Positions 17,945 to 28,378 of a stretch of 64,000 nucleotides of DNA are shown one piece after another (position 1 is the first letter of the stretch; each line of letters begins with the position of its first letter). Position numbers and translations under genes: made by a program. The notes under the pieces are model-generated. The model had not been told where the DNA came from, did no database searches, and saw nothing but the letters and a program-made list of their open reading frames with translations. The stretch covers positions 3,348,001 through 3,412,000 of the forward strand of contig NZ_AP024897.1 of NCBI RefSeq assembly GCF_024529975.1, in the 5' to 3' direction. The DNA comes from Vibrio quintilis. GTDB taxonomy: Bacteria; Pseudomonadota; Gammaproteobacteria; Enterobacterales; Vibrionaceae.

Positions 17945-18982
17945 TTAATGCTTTAAGTATGGCTTAAAAGCACTGGATGTGACTTCAGTAAACCCATGCT
18001 CAGTTTTAACAACCATTAATACCGGGATTTCATATTTTTCGGCAATTCTGAGGCCCTCTTCATCTCCCAGAACCATAAGCCCGGTTGCCAGTCCATCAGC
18101 AGTCATTGCAGATTTATCGATCACCGTAACAGAAACCACTTTATTCGTAATCGGTTTTCCGGTTGAAGGATCAATAATATGAGAATATCGAACGCCATTT
18201 TTCTCAAAATAATTACGATAATCTCCGGAAGTCGCCAAGCCCATATCACCAGGTTCAATGATTTCCTGCACAGAACGCTTATCAACCGTTGGCTTCTCAA
18301 TTGCGATTCGCCAGGCGGAACCACTAAGGTTCTGGCCGCTTGTCCGGAGCTCTCCACCGATTTCTACCATGTAGTTGTCAATGTTGTGGGTCGCAAGGTA
18401 ATCGGCAAGCACATCAACTCCCCATCCTTTAGCAATTGTCGATAAATCAACATATAACGAAGGAACATCTTTACGAATCCCCTGCTCAGTCAGATTTAAA
18501 TGATGGATACCTACGATTTTCCGGCGGGCCGATAATTCATCCTCAGTGGGAATCACCTCAGGTCTTCCTTCCGGCCCAAACCCCCACAGATTCACCAACG
18601 GACCAACCGTCACATCTAATGCTCCCTGAGTGATTTGGTTTAAGCGTATCGCCTCTTTGACCACAGCATATAACTGAGCCGAAACGGGAACCGAATCTGT
18701 TCCCTGATACTGATTAAAACGACTTAACTCAGAATCGGGCCGGTACGTCGACATTTGATTGTTCACTTCTTCGAGCAACCGGTCTGCCTCTGATTTAAGA
18801 TGTTCAGGAGACGGAAGAGACTGAGTATCCGCTAAATACTTAATGTTATATGTTGTTCCCATAGTGGAACCATGAAGATGGACCAAATCCGGACCATTTT
18901 CACATCCGCCTAACAAAAGAGAAAAGGCAAGCAAAATACTCAGTTGTCCCGGCTTTACCCGCCTGAAAACTGAAACACACAT
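17945..18982 (-). CDS. apbE: FAD:protein FMN transferase (lipoprotein)
   Basis: ApbE attaches FMN through a phosphoester bond to threonines of NqrB and NqrC, acting on the periplasmic face. I prefer the ATG ending at 18982: it gives 345 residues with a normal lipoprotein signal, RRVK in the n-region and LLLGGC with the lipidated Cys at 27. An in-frame ATG at 19054 would put 24 more residues ahead of the signal. Family motifs: GSTMGTTYNIKY, NNQMSTYRPDSELSRFN, GPLVNLWGFGPE, DLSTIAKGWGVDVLADYL, VEIGGELRTSG and ATSGDYRNYFE with SHIIDPSTGKP. It sits between nqrF and nqrM, separated from nqrF by a terminator hairpin. Confidence 0.95.
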   Translation of the reverse strand: MCVSVFRRVKPGQLSILLAFSLLLGGCENGPDLVHLHGSTMGTTYNIKYLADTQSLPSPEHLKSEADRLLEEVNNQMSTYRPDSELSRFNQYQGTDSVPVSAQLYAVVKEAIRLNQITQGALDVTVGPLVNLWGFGPEGRPEVIPTEDELSARRKIVGIHHLNLTEQGIRKDVPSLYVDLSTIAKGWGVDVLADYLATHNIDNYMVEIGGELRTSGQNLSGSAWRIAIEKPTVDKRSVQEIIEPGDMGLATSGDYRNYFEKNGVRYSHIIDPSTGKPITNKVVSVTVIDKSAMTADGLATGLMVLGDEEGLRIAEKYEIPVLMVVKTEHGFTEVTSSAFKPYLKH

Positions 18983-19072
18983 GAGTCTTGAAATAAATCT
19001 TTGAATGCACCGGAGCACACCAAAACATCCGGACTGTCTTAACCTTCCAAGCATAATTTAGCCACCACTTAA

Positions 19073-19103
19073 AATAATGGCTGGCGTAAAGCCAGCCATT
19101 ATT
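19073..19103 (-). terminator. Hairpin after nqrF
   Basis: A perfect 13-bp stem (AATAATGGCTGGC / GCCAGCCATTATT) with a 5-nt loop lies 16 nt past the nqrF stop; on the minus strand it ends in ATTATTTTA. It probably ends most nqrA-F transcripts, leaving apbE-nqrM to read-through or a separate start. Confidence 0.8.
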
Positions 19104-19118
19104 AAGTCAGATGATTAA

Positions 19119-20342
19119 TTAACCACCGAAGTCATCAAGGAGGATATTCTCTTCCTCAACACCAAGATCTTTCAGCATATTAATCACTGCTGCATTCATC
19201 ATTGGCGGACCACACATGTAATATTCACAATCTTCCGGCGCGTCATGATCTTTCAGATAGTTTTCATAAAGCACATTGTGAATAAACCCGGTATAACCAT
19301 CCCAGTTATCTTCCGGCAACGGGTCAGACAAAGCACAATGCCAGACAAAGTTGTCATTTTCAGCCTGAAGCATATCAAAGTCCTCAACGTAGAACATTTC
19401 ACGTTTCGAACGGGCACCATACCAGTAAGAGATCTTTCTTTGTGACTTCAGACGTTTCAACTGATCAAATATGTGCGAACGCATCGGCGCCATACCAGCA
19501 CCACCGCCAACAAAGACCATTTCGGCATCTGTATCTTTGGCAAAAAACTCACCAAACGGACCAGAAATAGTACACTTATCGCCAGCTTTCAGAGACCAGA
19601 TATAAGATGACATCTGACCCGGAGGCGCATCCGGATTATTTGGTGGCGGTGTCGCAATCCGAACGTTCAGCATGATAATGCCTTCTTCTTCCGGATAGTT
19701 CGCCATTGAATAAGCCCGAATGATATCTTCATCAACTTTTGACTCATAGCGGAATAAATTAAATTTATCCCAGTCAGGCCGGTACTCTTCAGGTACATCG
19801 TAATCTGAATAATTCACATGATGCGCAGGTGCTTCAATCTGAATATATCCACCCGCTCTGAATGGTACGGATTCACCATCAGGAATCTGCAACTTCAGCT
19901 CTTTAATGAAAGTTGCCTTGTTATCATTTGAAATAACAGTACATTCCCATTTTTTGACACCAAAAATTTCTTCAGGCAGCTCAATGTCCATATCGGTTTT
20001 GACTGAGACCTGACAAGCCAGACGCTCACCTTCCCGTGCTTCACCTTTAGAGATATGGCTGAGTTCCGTAGGCAAAATATCACCACCGCCAGATTTCACT
20101 CTGACTTTGCACTGACCACAAGAACCACCACCACCACAGGCAGAAGATACGAAAATACCAGATCCTCCAAGCGCACCAAGTAACTTTCCGCCAGGGGTTG
20201 TTACAATCGCTTTTTCCGGATCACCATTGATTGAAATTGTAATGTCACCTGTTGGCACCAGCTTCGATTTAGCAAACAAAATCACTAAAACTAATGCGAG
20301 TACAATCAGAGTAAACATCACTACGCCAAGAATTATGTCCAT
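19119..20342 (-). CDS. nqrF: Na+-NQR subunit F (NADH dehydrogenase subunit)
   Basis: NqrF oxidises NADH and feeds electrons into the Na+ pump. The 407 residues comprise one N-terminal membrane helix (~4-24) and a ferredoxin-like 2Fe-2S domain with cysteines at about 69, 75, 78 ([11 protein letters not shown]) and 110 (ERLACQV). A ferredoxin-reductase module follows: FAD motif RAYSMANYP, then the NADH site [14 protein letters not shown], and [10 protein letters not shown] near the C-terminus. It is the last gene of the nqrABCDEF operon and ends in the usual ILLDDFGG. Confidence 0.99.
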   Translation of the reverse strand: MDIILGVVMFTLIVLALVLVILFAKSKLVPTGDITISINGDPEKAIVTTPGGKLLGALGGSGIFVSSACGGGGSCGQCKVRVKSGGGDILPTELSHISKGEAREGERLACQVSVKTDMDIELPEEIFGVKKWECTVISNDNKATFIKELKLQIPDGESVPFRAGGYIQIEAPAHHVNYSDYDVPEEYRPDWDKFNLFRYESKVDEDIIRAYSMANYPEEEGIIMLNVRIATPPPNNPDAPPGQMSSYIWSLKAGDKCTISGPFGEFFAKDTDAEMVFVGGGAGMAPMRSHIFDQLKRLKSQRKISYWYGARSKREMFYVEDFDMLQAENDNFVWHCALSDPLPEDNWDGYTGFIHNVLYENYLKDHDAPEDCEYYMCGPPMMNAAVINMLKDLGVEEENILLDDFGG

Positions 20343-20377
20343 AGACTTTATTCCTTAATTGCTGCGGTTTACCCGAC

Positions 20378-20974
20378 TTACAGTTGAACACCAGAGAAAG
20401 ACATGAAGCCTAACGCCATTAAACCTACCGTGATAAATGTGATACCCAAACCTCTCAATCCAGGTGGCACATCGGCATACTTCATCTTCTCCCGGATACC
20501 TGCAAGCGCGACAATCGCCAGCATCCAGCCAACCCCGGAACCCAATCCGTACACGACCGATTCAGTAAAGTTATAGTCACGCTGAACCATGAAGGATACA
20601 CCACCGAAAATTGCACAGTTCACTGTGATCAACGGCAGGAAAATCCCCAAAGCGTTATACAAAGGCGGGAAGAAACGATCCAAAACCATTTCAAGGATTT
20701 GAACCAAAGCAGCAATAACCCCGATAAAGGTAATAAAGCTGAGGAAAGTCAGGTCAATTCCCTGAATCAAGGCATTCTCTTTTAACACCAGGTTGTAAAC
20801 CAGGTTATTGACTGGAACAGAGATCGTCAGAACCACTGTCACCGCAATACCCAGGCCGAACGCAGTTTTTACTTTCTTCGATACCGCAAGAAAAGTACAC
20901 ATGCCAAGGAAGAAAGAAAGCGCCATATTTTCAAGGAAAATAGACTTAACCAGTAAGCTAATATAATGTTCCAT
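20378..20974 (-). CDS. nqrE: Na+-NQR subunit E
   Basis: NqrE is an integral membrane subunit that with NqrD forms inverted half-channels binding an intramembrane iron-sulfur centre. It has 198 residues and about six membrane helices. Conserved cysteines occur in [14 protein letters not shown] (TM1) and in [19 protein letters not shown] (TM4), the predicted metal ligands. It follows nqrD by 7 nt. Confidence 0.99.
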   Translation of the reverse strand: MEHYISLLVKSIFLENMALSFFLGMCTFLAVSKKVKTAFGLGIAVTVVLTISVPVNNLVYNLVLKENALIQGIDLTFLSFITFIGVIAALVQILEMVLDRFFPPLYNALGIFLPLITVNCAIFGGVSFMVQRDYNFTESVVYGLGSGVGWMLAIVALAGIREKMKYADVPPGLRGLGITFITVGLMALGFMSFSGVQL

Positions 20975-20981
20975 GATTCAA

Positions 20982-21617
20982 TTACTCCTCTGGTTCCACT
21001 TGTTCAGGTTTGAACACACGGATCACCCAAATCATGAAACCGATCAGGAAAAACGCTGACGGAGCCAGCAGCATCAGGCCGTTGGGTTGATACCATCCAC
21101 CATTATTTACCAATGGCAGAACTTCCAGACCGAAGATTTTACCTGAACCAAAAAGTTCACGCGCAAAACCGACAGTGATCAGTACAAAACCATATCCGAG
21201 ACCATTTGCGATCCCGTCAATGAATGAAGGAAGTGGCGGCTCTTTCATCGCATAAGCCTCAGCACGTCCCATTACAATACAGTTTGTAATGATCAACCCG
21301 ACGAAAACTGAAAGCTGCTTGGAAATATCGTATAGATAAGCTTTCAGAATCTGGTCCACCAAAATAACCAGTGAAGCAATAATTGCCATCTGAACAATGA
21401 TACGCACACTGTTAGGAATGTGATTACGAATCAGAGAAACAAAGAAATTGGATAACGCAGTAACAAATGTCACCGCTAACGTCATCACAAACGCCGTTTC
21501 AAGCTTCGTTGTCACCGCCAGTGCAGAACAAACACCAAGAACCTGTAAGGCAATCGGGTTATTGTCCAATACGGGTGCAACTAAGCTGTTTTTCAGATTT
21601 TTGATACTACTAGACAT
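20982..21617 (-). CDS. nqrD: Na+-NQR subunit D
   Basis: NqrD is the membrane partner of NqrE in the Na+ translocation path. Its 211 residues form about six helices, with cysteines in [18 protein letters not shown] and [18 protein letters not shown] mirroring the NqrE pair. Its ATG overlaps the nqrC stop by one base at 21617, so the two are translationally coupled. Confidence 0.99.
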   Translation of the reverse strand: MSSSIKNLKNSLVAPVLDNNPIALQVLGVCSALAVTTKLETAFVMTLAVTFVTALSNFFVSLIRNHIPNSVRIIVQMAIIASLVILVDQILKAYLYDISKQLSVFVGLIITNCIVMGRAEAYAMKEPPLPSFIDGIANGLGYGFVLITVGFARELFGSGKIFGLEVLPLVNNGGWYQPNGLMLLAPSAFFLIGFMIWVIRVFKPEQVEPEE

Positions 21618-22402
21618 TAGTTCAGTCCCCCATCACGGACCTTCGCCAAAAATGGCCCAAAGCCCATATCACCTAACCAGAAATCAAACTGGTGTTGAAC
21701 ACCATTACTGGTTAGTGTTGCGCCCGACAGACCATCAACGCCATGCTCTGAACCTGCTGGAGCACCGCCTTTTACAATCTTGATGGCTGGATGATGATTT
21801 TCATCGAAAAGCTTTTTACCAACAAAGTGAGCCCGCCAGTTGGGGTTTTCAACTTCACCACCCAGTCCCGGAGTTTCTCCCTGTTCATAGTAGATAATCC
21901 CATCGACCGTATTGCCATCTGTTTCAACTGCAACAAATGCATACATCATCGACCAAAGACCATTACCATGAATAGGTAGTATAAGCCGGGTCACTTTTCC
22001 ATCCTGCTTCACCAGATAAACAAGGCCATAATCAGCACGAGAACCAATTTTAGCCACATCCTGCTCTGGTGTGAGTTTGACGGACTGCTTTTTATCTTTT
22101 GCAGCGACTCTCTGATCATAATCAGCAGCACTGACGCCATTTGCTGTTTTATCAGTTAGTTCACCGGTTTTAAAAATAACCAGCTTTGGTTCAATGTAAG
22201 TGTTATAGAGTTCAGAAACACTTCCGGAAGTCGTATCTACACCAGAAACCTCCAGAATTTTTTCTTGTTTATCTAATGCTGCGTTGGCCTGCTGCTTACT
22301 GCGCAGTCCAACCGCTGCTGCCGAAACGATAATTGAGCAAACTAGACTCAATGCGATAACAACAAACAGCGTTTTTTTAATGCTATCGTTATTGTTTGCC
22401 AT
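21617..22402 (-). CDS. nqrC: Na+-NQR subunit C (FMN-carrying)
   Basis: NqrC carries a covalent FMN on its periplasmic domain. The 261 residues have one N-terminal membrane helix (~10-31) and a soluble flavinylation domain ending in the ApbE target [14 protein letters not shown], where Thr229 by my count is the FMN attachment site. It overlaps the end of nqrB by 14 nt. The modifying enzyme ApbE is encoded downstream in the same cluster. Confidence 0.99.
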   Translation of the reverse strand: MANNNDSIKKTLFVVIALSLVCSIIVSAAAVGLRSKQQANAALDKQEKILEVSGVDTTSGSVSELYNTYIEPKLVIFKTGELTDKTANGVSAADYDQRVAAKDKKQSVKLTPEQDVAKIGSRADYGLVYLVKQDGKVTRLILPIHGNGLWSMMYAFVAVETDGNTVDGIIYYEQGETPGLGGEVENPNWRAHFVGKKLFDENHHPAIKIVKGGAPAGSEHGVDGLSGATLTSNGVQHQFDFWLGDMGFGPFLAKVRDGGLN

Positions 22403-23636
22403 AACGCGCTAATCTCCGTTTGATGTTCTTTTCAACAACAATGTGGTCAAACAATGGTGCAAATAAGTTCGAGAATAAAATCGCCAGCATCATCCCTTCC
22501 GGATATGCCGGATTCACAACCCGAATGAGCACACACATTACACCAATTAATATACCGTAGGCCCACTTACCCTTATTGGTAAAGGATGCCGATACAGGGT
22601 CGGTTGCCATAAAGAACATACCAAAAGCGAAGCCACCTAAAACAAGGTGCCAGTGCCATGGCATACTAAACATAGGATTGGTGTCAGAACCAATGACATT
22701 AAACAGTGTCGACAATGCAATCATACCGATCATCACACCGGCAATAATCCGCCATGATGCAATGCCCATGTAAACAATGAATGCCGCACCAATAGCCAAA
22801 GCTAATGTAGACACTTCACCGATAGAGCCGGGAATATTACCGATAAATGCGTCAGCCCAGCTAATCGCTTCACCGGTTACATTATGAATTAATGCATGAC
22901 TTCCGCCCTGAGCCCACTGACTCAGTGCAGTTGCACCAGAAAAACCGTCAGCAGCAGTCCAGACGACATCCCCTGAGATCTGTGCAGGATACGCAAAAAA
23001 CAGGAATGCACGGCCGGCAAGAGCCGGGTTCAGGAAGTTTCTGCCGGTACCACCAAAGATTTCTTTCGCAACAACAACCCCGAAAGTAATCCCGAGAGCG
23101 GCCTGCCAAAGCGGTAATGTTGGCGGAACAATTAACGCAAACAAAATGGATGTAACAAAAAAGCCTTCATTGACTTCATGTTTGCGTACCATACAGAACA
23201 AGACTTCCCAGAAGCCACCAACCAGAAACACAACCAGATAAATGGGCAAAAAGTACGTTGCTCCCAAGAGCATCTTACTTCCCCACCCCGCATCCTGGTC
23301 CATGGTTCCGCCAAGTGCATCAACGAGCCAGTAATGCCAGTTCGCATGAATCGCATTCGTCAGGTCTGCACCCTGATATAAATGATTCAGAGCAACGATT
23401 GCCTGCCCGCCCGCATTGTACATTCCCCAAAACATTGCCGGGAAAACAGCCAGCCAGACCATAATCATGATCCGCTTTAAATCAACACTGTCACGAACAT
23501 GAGAGCTTCTTTTAGTCACGGTTCCCGGCGTATAAAAAACAGTTGCTGCCGCTTCATATAACGGGAACCATTTTTCGTACTTACCACCCGCTTCAAAATG
23601 AGGCTCGATGTCTTCTAGAAATTTTTTAAGACCCAT
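22389..23636 (-). CDS. nqrB: Na+-NQR subunit B (FMN and riboflavin subunit)
   Basis: NqrB is the large membrane subunit that binds riboflavin and covalent FMN and forms the Na+ channel. It has 415 residues and about ten helices. The ApbE target [13 protein letters not shown] places the modified threonine at residue 236, the same number as in V. cholerae. [22 protein letters not shown] and [17 protein letters not shown] are characteristic. It starts 5 nt after the nqrA stop. Confidence 0.99.
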   Translation of the reverse strand: MGLKKFLEDIEPHFEAGGKYEKWFPLYEAAATVFYTPGTVTKRSSHVRDSVDLKRIMIMVWLAVFPAMFWGMYNAGGQAIVALNHLYQGADLTNAIHANWHYWLVDALGGTMDQDAGWGSKMLLGATYFLPIYLVVFLVGGFWEVLFCMVRKHEVNEGFFVTSILFALIVPPTLPLWQAALGITFGVVVAKEIFGGTGRNFLNPALAGRAFLFFAYPAQISGDVVWTAADGFSGATALSQWAQGGSHALIHNVTGEAISWADAFIGNIPGSIGEVSTLALAIGAAFIVYMGIASWRIIAGVMIGMIALSTLFNVIGSDTNPMFSMPWHWHLVLGGFAFGMFFMATDPVSASFTNKGKWAYGILIGVMCVLIRVVNPAYPEGMMLAILFSNLFAPLFDHIVVEKNIKRRLARYGKQ

Positions 23637-23641
23637 GAGAA

Positions 23642-24982
23642 TTACCCTTCCTTCTCAATCGTATCGAGGCATTCACGAAGGAGTTGACCATATTCGTATT
23701 TGCCCGGACATACAAAGGTACACAATGCAAGATCTTCTTCATCAAGCTCTAAAACGCCTAAACGCTGAGCACTTTCCAGATCGCCTGCACAGATATCACG
23801 AAGCAGTAATGTTGGCTCAATATCAAGCGGCATTACTTTTTCATAATTTCCAATGGGAACCATTGACCTGTCACTACCATTGGTAGAAGTGGTCATATTG
23901 AAAAGCTGTCCCTTGAAAAGGTGTCCAAGAAAAGAGCGGGTCACAGAGAATTTTCGCTTCCCGGGCATTGCCCAGCCTAAAAATTCTTTATCACGACCTT
24001 CGCGAAGCACAGAAACCTGCAGGTGATAACGGCCAAGATAAGCATGAGGACCAGATGCTTTTGTTCCGGTTAAAACCGAACCGGAAATAACACGCACTTC
24101 ACCTGGCATTAACTCGTTATTTGTTAACTCATCCAGACTGGCACCCATAACAGTTCTGACCAAACGAGGTTGGTTAACAACCGGACCAGCAAGAGAGACC
24201 ACACGATCAGTGTACAGCTCTCCGGTCAGGAACAGATGGCCGATCGCAATAACGTCCTGATAGTTGACAGACCAGGCAACACGCGCTGCATCAACCGGAT
24301 AAAGGTAATGCATATGAGTGCCGGGCAACCCTGCCGGGTGCGGGCCTTCAAATACATGTTCTTCAACATTGGACTGAGAAGAGCGGGGTAAGCTCTTTCC
24401 ATGTTTACAAACGTAAACTTTACTTTCGGTCAGTATGGATAAAATATCCAAACCGGCAGTAAAAGCATCAGCTTGTTCGTTGATAACTAATTGGGGGTCT
24501 GCAGCCAGGGGATTCGTATCTATAGCTGTTACGAAAATTGCCTTGGTTGAAGAATCAATAGCGGGAACCTTGCTAAATGGCCGGGTACGAAACGCAGTCC
24601 ATAATCCGGAATCGACCAGCTGTGTTGTTATCTGGTCTCGATTCAGATTACCCAGTTGAGAGGCTTCAAATTTATCAAATGTCACCTGTTCATCGCCCGC
24701 AACTTCAATCACAACGGATTGAAGCACACGCTTTGCACCACGGTTTACTTCGATAACTTTACCACTCACCGGCGAAGTAAATTTCACTCCCTGGTTCTTC
24801 TTATCTTCAAAAAGGACCTGAGCTTTCTTTACTTCATCACCCACGCGAACATGCATTGTTGGACGCATGCCGACGTACTCTTCGCCAAGCAAGGCGACTT
24901 TGCTGATGGCTTTGCCATCATTTATCACCTGGGAAGGAGCTCCGGCAATAGGAAGGTCCAACCCTTTTTTTATTGTAATCAT
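23642..24982 (-). CDS. nqrA: Na+-NQR subunit A
   Basis: NqrA is the peripheral cytoplasmic subunit implicated in quinone binding. I start at the ATG ending at 24982 ([20 protein letters not shown]), giving 446 residues, the V. cholerae length; four codons upstream is another possible start. Nearly every segment matches Vibrio NqrA from memory, including [39 protein letters not shown] and [27 protein letters not shown] at the end. It is the first gene of the six-gene operon, whose promoter should lie within the next ~400 nt upstream. Confidence 0.99.
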   Translation of the reverse strand: MITIKKGLDLPIAGAPSQVINDGKAISKVALLGEEYVGMRPTMHVRVGDEVKKAQVLFEDKKNQGVKFTSPVSGKVIEVNRGAKRVLQSVVIEVAGDEQVTFDKFEASQLGNLNRDQITTQLVDSGLWTAFRTRPFSKVPAIDSSTKAIFVTAIDTNPLAADPQLVINEQADAFTAGLDILSILTESKVYVCKHGKSLPRSSQSNVEEHVFEGPHPAGLPGTHMHYLYPVDAARVAWSVNYQDVIAIGHLFLTGELYTDRVVSLAGPVVNQPRLVRTVMGASLDELTNNELMPGEVRVISGSVLTGTKASGPHAYLGRYHLQVSVLREGRDKEFLGWAMPGKRKFSVTRSFLGHLFKGQLFNMTTSTNGSDRSMVPIGNYEKVMPLDIEPTLLLRDICAGDLESAQRLGVLELDEEDLALCTFVCPGKYEYGQLLRECLDTIEKEG

Positions 24983-25418
24983 ACGCACTTGCACTATTTT
25001 ATCGGGAAAAAGATTCTTTTGACTGTATTATTCATCAGCTTAACTCAGACTTTAATATTATCAATCTAAGTTCAATCAATCTGACACGACATTCGTTAAA
25101 CACCCTCCGTTATATTGACCGGAGTTGTTATTGTCATTTTGCAATATAACCACTTTTAACTTAGGGTTATGAATCACAGACGAAAAAGTGTACCACCGTT
25201 TAACCTCATAACACTATGCATAAAATGAACGGTTATGCTCTGATAAACAGGCATCGAACCAGAACAGATTTACCTCAGATATGAAATAAAACACACATCA
25301 TGATACTATCTGATTTTTTATACACTTGTTTGTCTGCTCAATCTTATTTTTCAAAAAGATCCACTTGACTAAAAACTAATTTTTTAGACAGCGAATTTAT
25401 ATGATGGGATACTGCCAG
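24983..25418. other. 436-nt gap upstream of nqrA
   Basis: There is no protein gene here. The minus strand should contain the nqr promoter; AT-rich stretches such as TTGATTGAACTTAGATTGATAATATT at 25049-25074 are candidates, but no hexamer pair has convincing spacing. A 5-bp stem (CTCCG at 25105-25109 and CGGAG at 25120-25124) lacks a T tract. I see no riboswitch or known operator. Confidence 0.5.
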
Positions 25419-25730
25419 TTAATCTTTCAGGCTACCACCGAAACACATCGGACTATCTGGAGCCAATTGGTTCTTGCTCCATTGCTCTGGCGTATATGTA
25501 TGAATTGATAACGCATGCACACATTCCGCAAGTTCTTCAGCTAATACCTGATTCACAGCACGATGCTGTTCAATCAGACGTTTACCTTCAAAAAACTTAC
25601 TGGCTATGACCACTTTAAAGTGGCTCTCTGAGCCCTTTGGAACATTATGCATATAACTTTCGTTGAGCACTTGTAAATAGTCTGGACGAAACGCTTCTGT
25701 TAACTTGGCTTCGATCACATCTTGAATCAT
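25419..25730 (-). CDS. bolA: BolA-family protein
   Basis: BolA proteins bind monothiol glutaredoxins and influence iron-sulfur handling, morphology and biofilm genes. The 103-residue product has the BolA domain: [25 protein letters not shown], then [36 protein letters not shown], where SHFKV and the RHR-like QHR segment carry the conserved histidines, and [17 protein letters not shown]. An AGGAAG ribosome-binding site precedes the ATG. It is divergent from rlmG across 184 nt. Confidence 0.95.
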   Translation of the reverse strand: MIQDVIEAKLTEAFRPDYLQVLNESYMHNVPKGSESHFKVVIASKFFEGKRLIEQHRAVNQVLAEELAECVHALSIHTYTPEQWSKNQLAPDSPMCFGGSLKD

Positions 25731-25914
25731 TTAACTTCCTCTTCAGGCATCCCGGGGAATGAATCTGTTTAATTATAATACTTATACCCGGTGACACACC
25801 TACAGCGACATATATTACTATTCATCAGTCAATCAAGAAAGGTTTAGGTTCCTAGTTTATGCTGCATTTGAGACAATAATCGGATATTTAATTGACAGAC
25901 CTATATGCAATCAG

Positions 25915-27054
25915 ATGAAAAATGAACTACAACTTTATGATCGAACGTTAAAACTATCTCGCTACCCATATCGTTCAAATGATAAGTTGCAAGCGTGGGA
26001 TGCGGGCGATGAATATATAATTCATCACACAGAAGAAGAAATGTCACTTGCTTCCGGTCAACGTATACTCATTCTGAACGACCATTTTGGTGCACTGTCG
26101 TGCTGGTTTTCACAGCGACATCAAGTCACTACAATGAGTGACTCCTTTCTTTCACACCAGGGAATCCAGCATAACCTGCAAGAAAATCAATGCCCTTCAA
26201 TCAATTTACTGACAACGATGGATGACATACCCAGTAATGTTGATCTGGTGTTTCTTAAACTTCCCAAGATCAACCGGCATCTAATCTGGCAATTAAGCCA
26301 ACTGCGCAAATACCTGCATCCCGCATGTCAAATCATTGCGGTCAATAAAGTGAAAGAAATTCATACGTCCACTTTAAAATTATTTGAGAAATACCTGGGC
26401 AGAACAACAACATCTCTGGCATGGAAAAAGCACCGTCTGATTTTTTCCATGCCAGATGCACCTCTGATACATTCAGCCTGTGAACCTGAATTAACCTGGG
26501 CAGTGGAAGGAGAATCTATCCGGTTAATCAACCTTCCCAATGTGTATTCTGGTGAAAAACTGGATCAGGGCGCTCGCTTTTTTCTGACACATATACCGGA
26601 AAACCCATTGTTTAAGCACATCGTAGATCTCGGGTGTGGTAATGGCGTGCTTGCAATTAAGGCAAAACAACTGAATCCGGCAGCATCAGTGACCTGTATT
26701 GATGAAAGCTTTATGGCTGTCGAATCAGCAAGACAAAATTTACACCACCACTTTTCAGATTGCAGTCATATCCGCTGTGTAGCCAACAATTGCCTCGATG
26801 ATATCGAAGAAAAATCTGCCGATCTGATTCTCTGTAACCCACCATTCCACCAGCAAACTGCAATTACTGATCATATTGCCTGGCAGATGTTCTGTGATGC
26901 AAAGCATGTTCTGAACAATGGAGGGCAATTATTAGTGATCGGCAACCGTCACCTCGGCTACGATGGAAAATTGACAAGAATATTTGGAAAAACCAGCGTA
27001 AAAACTGTCGCTGCTAATAAAAAATTTGTTATCTTACAGGCAACTAAAGGTTAA
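25915..27054 (+). CDS. rlmG: 23S rRNA (guanine(1835)-N(2))-methyltransferase
   Basis: RlmG methylates G1835 of 23S rRNA using SAM. The 379-residue protein has the duplicated methyltransferase architecture: a degenerate N-terminal domain (~1-185, with ILILNDHFGALSCWFS) and a catalytic C-terminal Rossmann domain with SAM motif HIVDLGCGNGVLAIKA and catalytic NPPF in ADLILCNPPFHQQ. Start codon choice is weakly supported because I see no clear ribosome-binding site before the ATG at 25915. Confidence 0.95.
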   Translation: MKNELQLYDRTLKLSRYPYRSNDKLQAWDAGDEYIIHHTEEEMSLASGQRILILNDHFGALSCWFSQRHQVTTMSDSFLSHQGIQHNLQENQCPSINLLTTMDDIPSNVDLVFLKLPKINRHLIWQLSQLRKYLHPACQIIAVNKVKEIHTSTLKLFEKYLGRTTTSLAWKKHRLIFSMPDAPLIHSACEPELTWAVEGESIRLINLPNVYSGEKLDQGARFFLTHIPENPLFKHIVDLGCGNGVLAIKAKQLNPAASVTCIDESFMAVESARQNLHHHFSDCSHIRCVANNCLDDIEEKSADLILCNPPFHQQTAITDHIAWQMFCDAKHVLNNGGQLLVIGNRHLGYDGKLTRIFGKTSVKTVAANKKFVILQATKG

Positions 27055-27102
27055 CTTCATCTGAGTAACGTGCAACTTTTGCAATCAGAAGCAATGAAAG
27101 AA

Positions 27103-27154
27103 GGCTACAATCATGTAGCCGGGTCATTCATATTCAGCGCTTTAGGCGCTGTTT
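27103..27154 (+). terminator. Two hairpins after rlmG
   Basis: First a perfect 7-bp stem GGCTACA / TGTAGCC (27103-27120), then CAGCGC / GCGCTG with a 5-nt loop (27135-27151) followed by TTT. The second is the likelier terminator for rlmG. Confidence 0.55.
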
Positions 27155-27217
27155 CGTACCGATTTGCACAATAAAAGCACATCAACTTATGTGATACATC
27201 TTGAAAAGGAATCGATC

Positions 27218-27787
27218 ATGAAAAAACTGGTTATTGCAGCATCTATTGCATTGCTTTCAGCCTGTTCAGCACCACAACAACAGCAAATTGACTTTTCCCC
27301 TCAGCCAACTCTGAGTCACAGTCGTATTGTTGATGGAAAGTCCTTCACCATGATGAGTAAAGACGTTAGAACGGCTCAATATGTTGCGCTCGTTGACAGC
27401 GGGCACGCCAACATCGATCCGGTACATTCTCACCAAAATGTACGCATTACGATTGAAAATGCGCTATCAAAACAGTTTGCATCTCAAGGCTTTAATATGA
27501 GTGTAAACAGTGAGAATACGGTCACAGCAGAAGTTCAGGAAGCGCTTGTTTCCGTGAAACATTCCATCATGGAAAGTGAAATGAATGCCAGCATCATCCT
27601 TGAGCTGACCGCAGAAACACCAACCGGGAAAATCGTCAAAACTTATCGTGGTACAGCGAAGAAAACTTCTCCGTTCAGTGCATCAAATGATGACATTGAA
27701 ATGGTCTTTAATGACGTCGTGAATCTGGTCCTGAAAAAAATCGCTGATGACGATGAATTGAAAACCTACATGAAGGAGCACTTTTAA
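27218..27787 (+). CDS. yajG: YajG family lipoprotein
   Basis: This is a putative outer-membrane lipoprotein of unknown function. I start at the ATG at 27218 (AAAAGGA about 8 nt upstream), giving 189 residues with a lipoprotein signal MKKLVIAASIALLSAC, lipidated Cys16. The mature domain has the YajG pattern: NVRITIENALSKQFASQGF, NTVTAEVQEALVSVKHSIMESEMNASIILELTAETPTGKIVKTYRGTAKKTSPFSASNDDIEMVFNDVVNLVLKKI in overlapping segments. It abuts the next gene, whose ATG follows its TAA directly. The yajG-cyclophilin-ampG order is the bolA-yajG-ampG neighbourhood known from enterobacteria. Confidence 0.9.
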   Translation: MKKLVIAASIALLSACSAPQQQQIDFSPQPTLSHSRIVDGKSFTMMSKDVRTAQYVALVDSGHANIDPVHSHQNVRITIENALSKQFASQGFNMSVNSENTVTAEVQEALVSVKHSIMESEMNASIILELTAETPTGKIVKTYRGTAKKTSPFSASNDDIEMVFNDVVNLVLKKIADDDELKTYMKEHF

Positions 27788-28366
27788 ATGTTGAGACATT
27801 TGTTTTTGCTCCTGTGTCTGGCAAGCTTTAGTGCAGTCTCTGCTCCCAGTGTTGTGTTTGAAACAACACTGGGTAATTTTACGGTTGAGCTCGATGCTGA
27901 AAAAGCGCCGGTGACGGTTAAAAATTTCCTGCGCTATGTTGAAGACGGAAGCTACGCCGGTAGTATCTTTCACCGGGTGATTCCGGGGTTCATGGTTCAG
28001 GGAGGTGGCTTCAACAGCAAAATGAAACGACTGAAGTCTTACCCGCCCATCAGGAACGAAGCCAGTAATGGCCTGAAAAATTTAACAGCGACGATTGCTA
28101 TGGCAAGAACTCAGAACCCTGACTCTGCCACAAGGCAATTTTATATTAACCTTGTCGACAATCACTTCCTTGATTATGGTGAACGCCCTCCCGGCTATGC
28201 TGTTTTCGGACGGGTCACTTCAGGCTTTTCAACCATTCAGGCCATAGGAAAACAGAAAACAAAATCTGCTGGTCACATGCAGAATGTGCCAGTGAAGCCA
28301 ATCTTAATCACCCGGGTTCAGGTAAAGGATAATAATCCGCCGGAACAGCAGAAAACAGCAAAATAA
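27788..28366 (+). CDS. Periplasmic cyclophilin-type peptidyl-prolyl cis-trans isomerase
   Basis: This cyclophilin catalyses prolyl isomerisation; it is probably exported. The 192 residues start with a Sec signal (MLRHLFLLLCLASFSAVSA, cleavage about residue 19) and continue with a complete cyclophilin domain: VVFETTLGNFTVELDAEKAP, then IFHRVIPGFMVQGGGF with the catalytic Arg, IAMARTQNPDSATRQFYINL and YAVFGRVTSG. It resembles E. coli PpiA. It starts immediately after the yajG stop codon, so the two are probably coupled. Confidence 0.93.
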   Translation: MLRHLFLLLCLASFSAVSAPSVVFETTLGNFTVELDAEKAPVTVKNFLRYVEDGSYAGSIFHRVIPGFMVQGGGFNSKMKRLKSYPPIRNEASNGLKNLTATIAMARTQNPDSATRQFYINLVDNHFLDYGERPPGYAVFGRVTSGFSTIQAIGKQKTKSAGHMQNVPVKPILITRVQVKDNNPPEQQKTAK

Positions 28367-28378
28367 GGCTGATTGAAG

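Noticed and set aside
27683..27973. 96-codon minus-strand frame across the yajG-cyclophilin junction
   Set aside because: It is antisense to two genes with clear domains and signal peptides.
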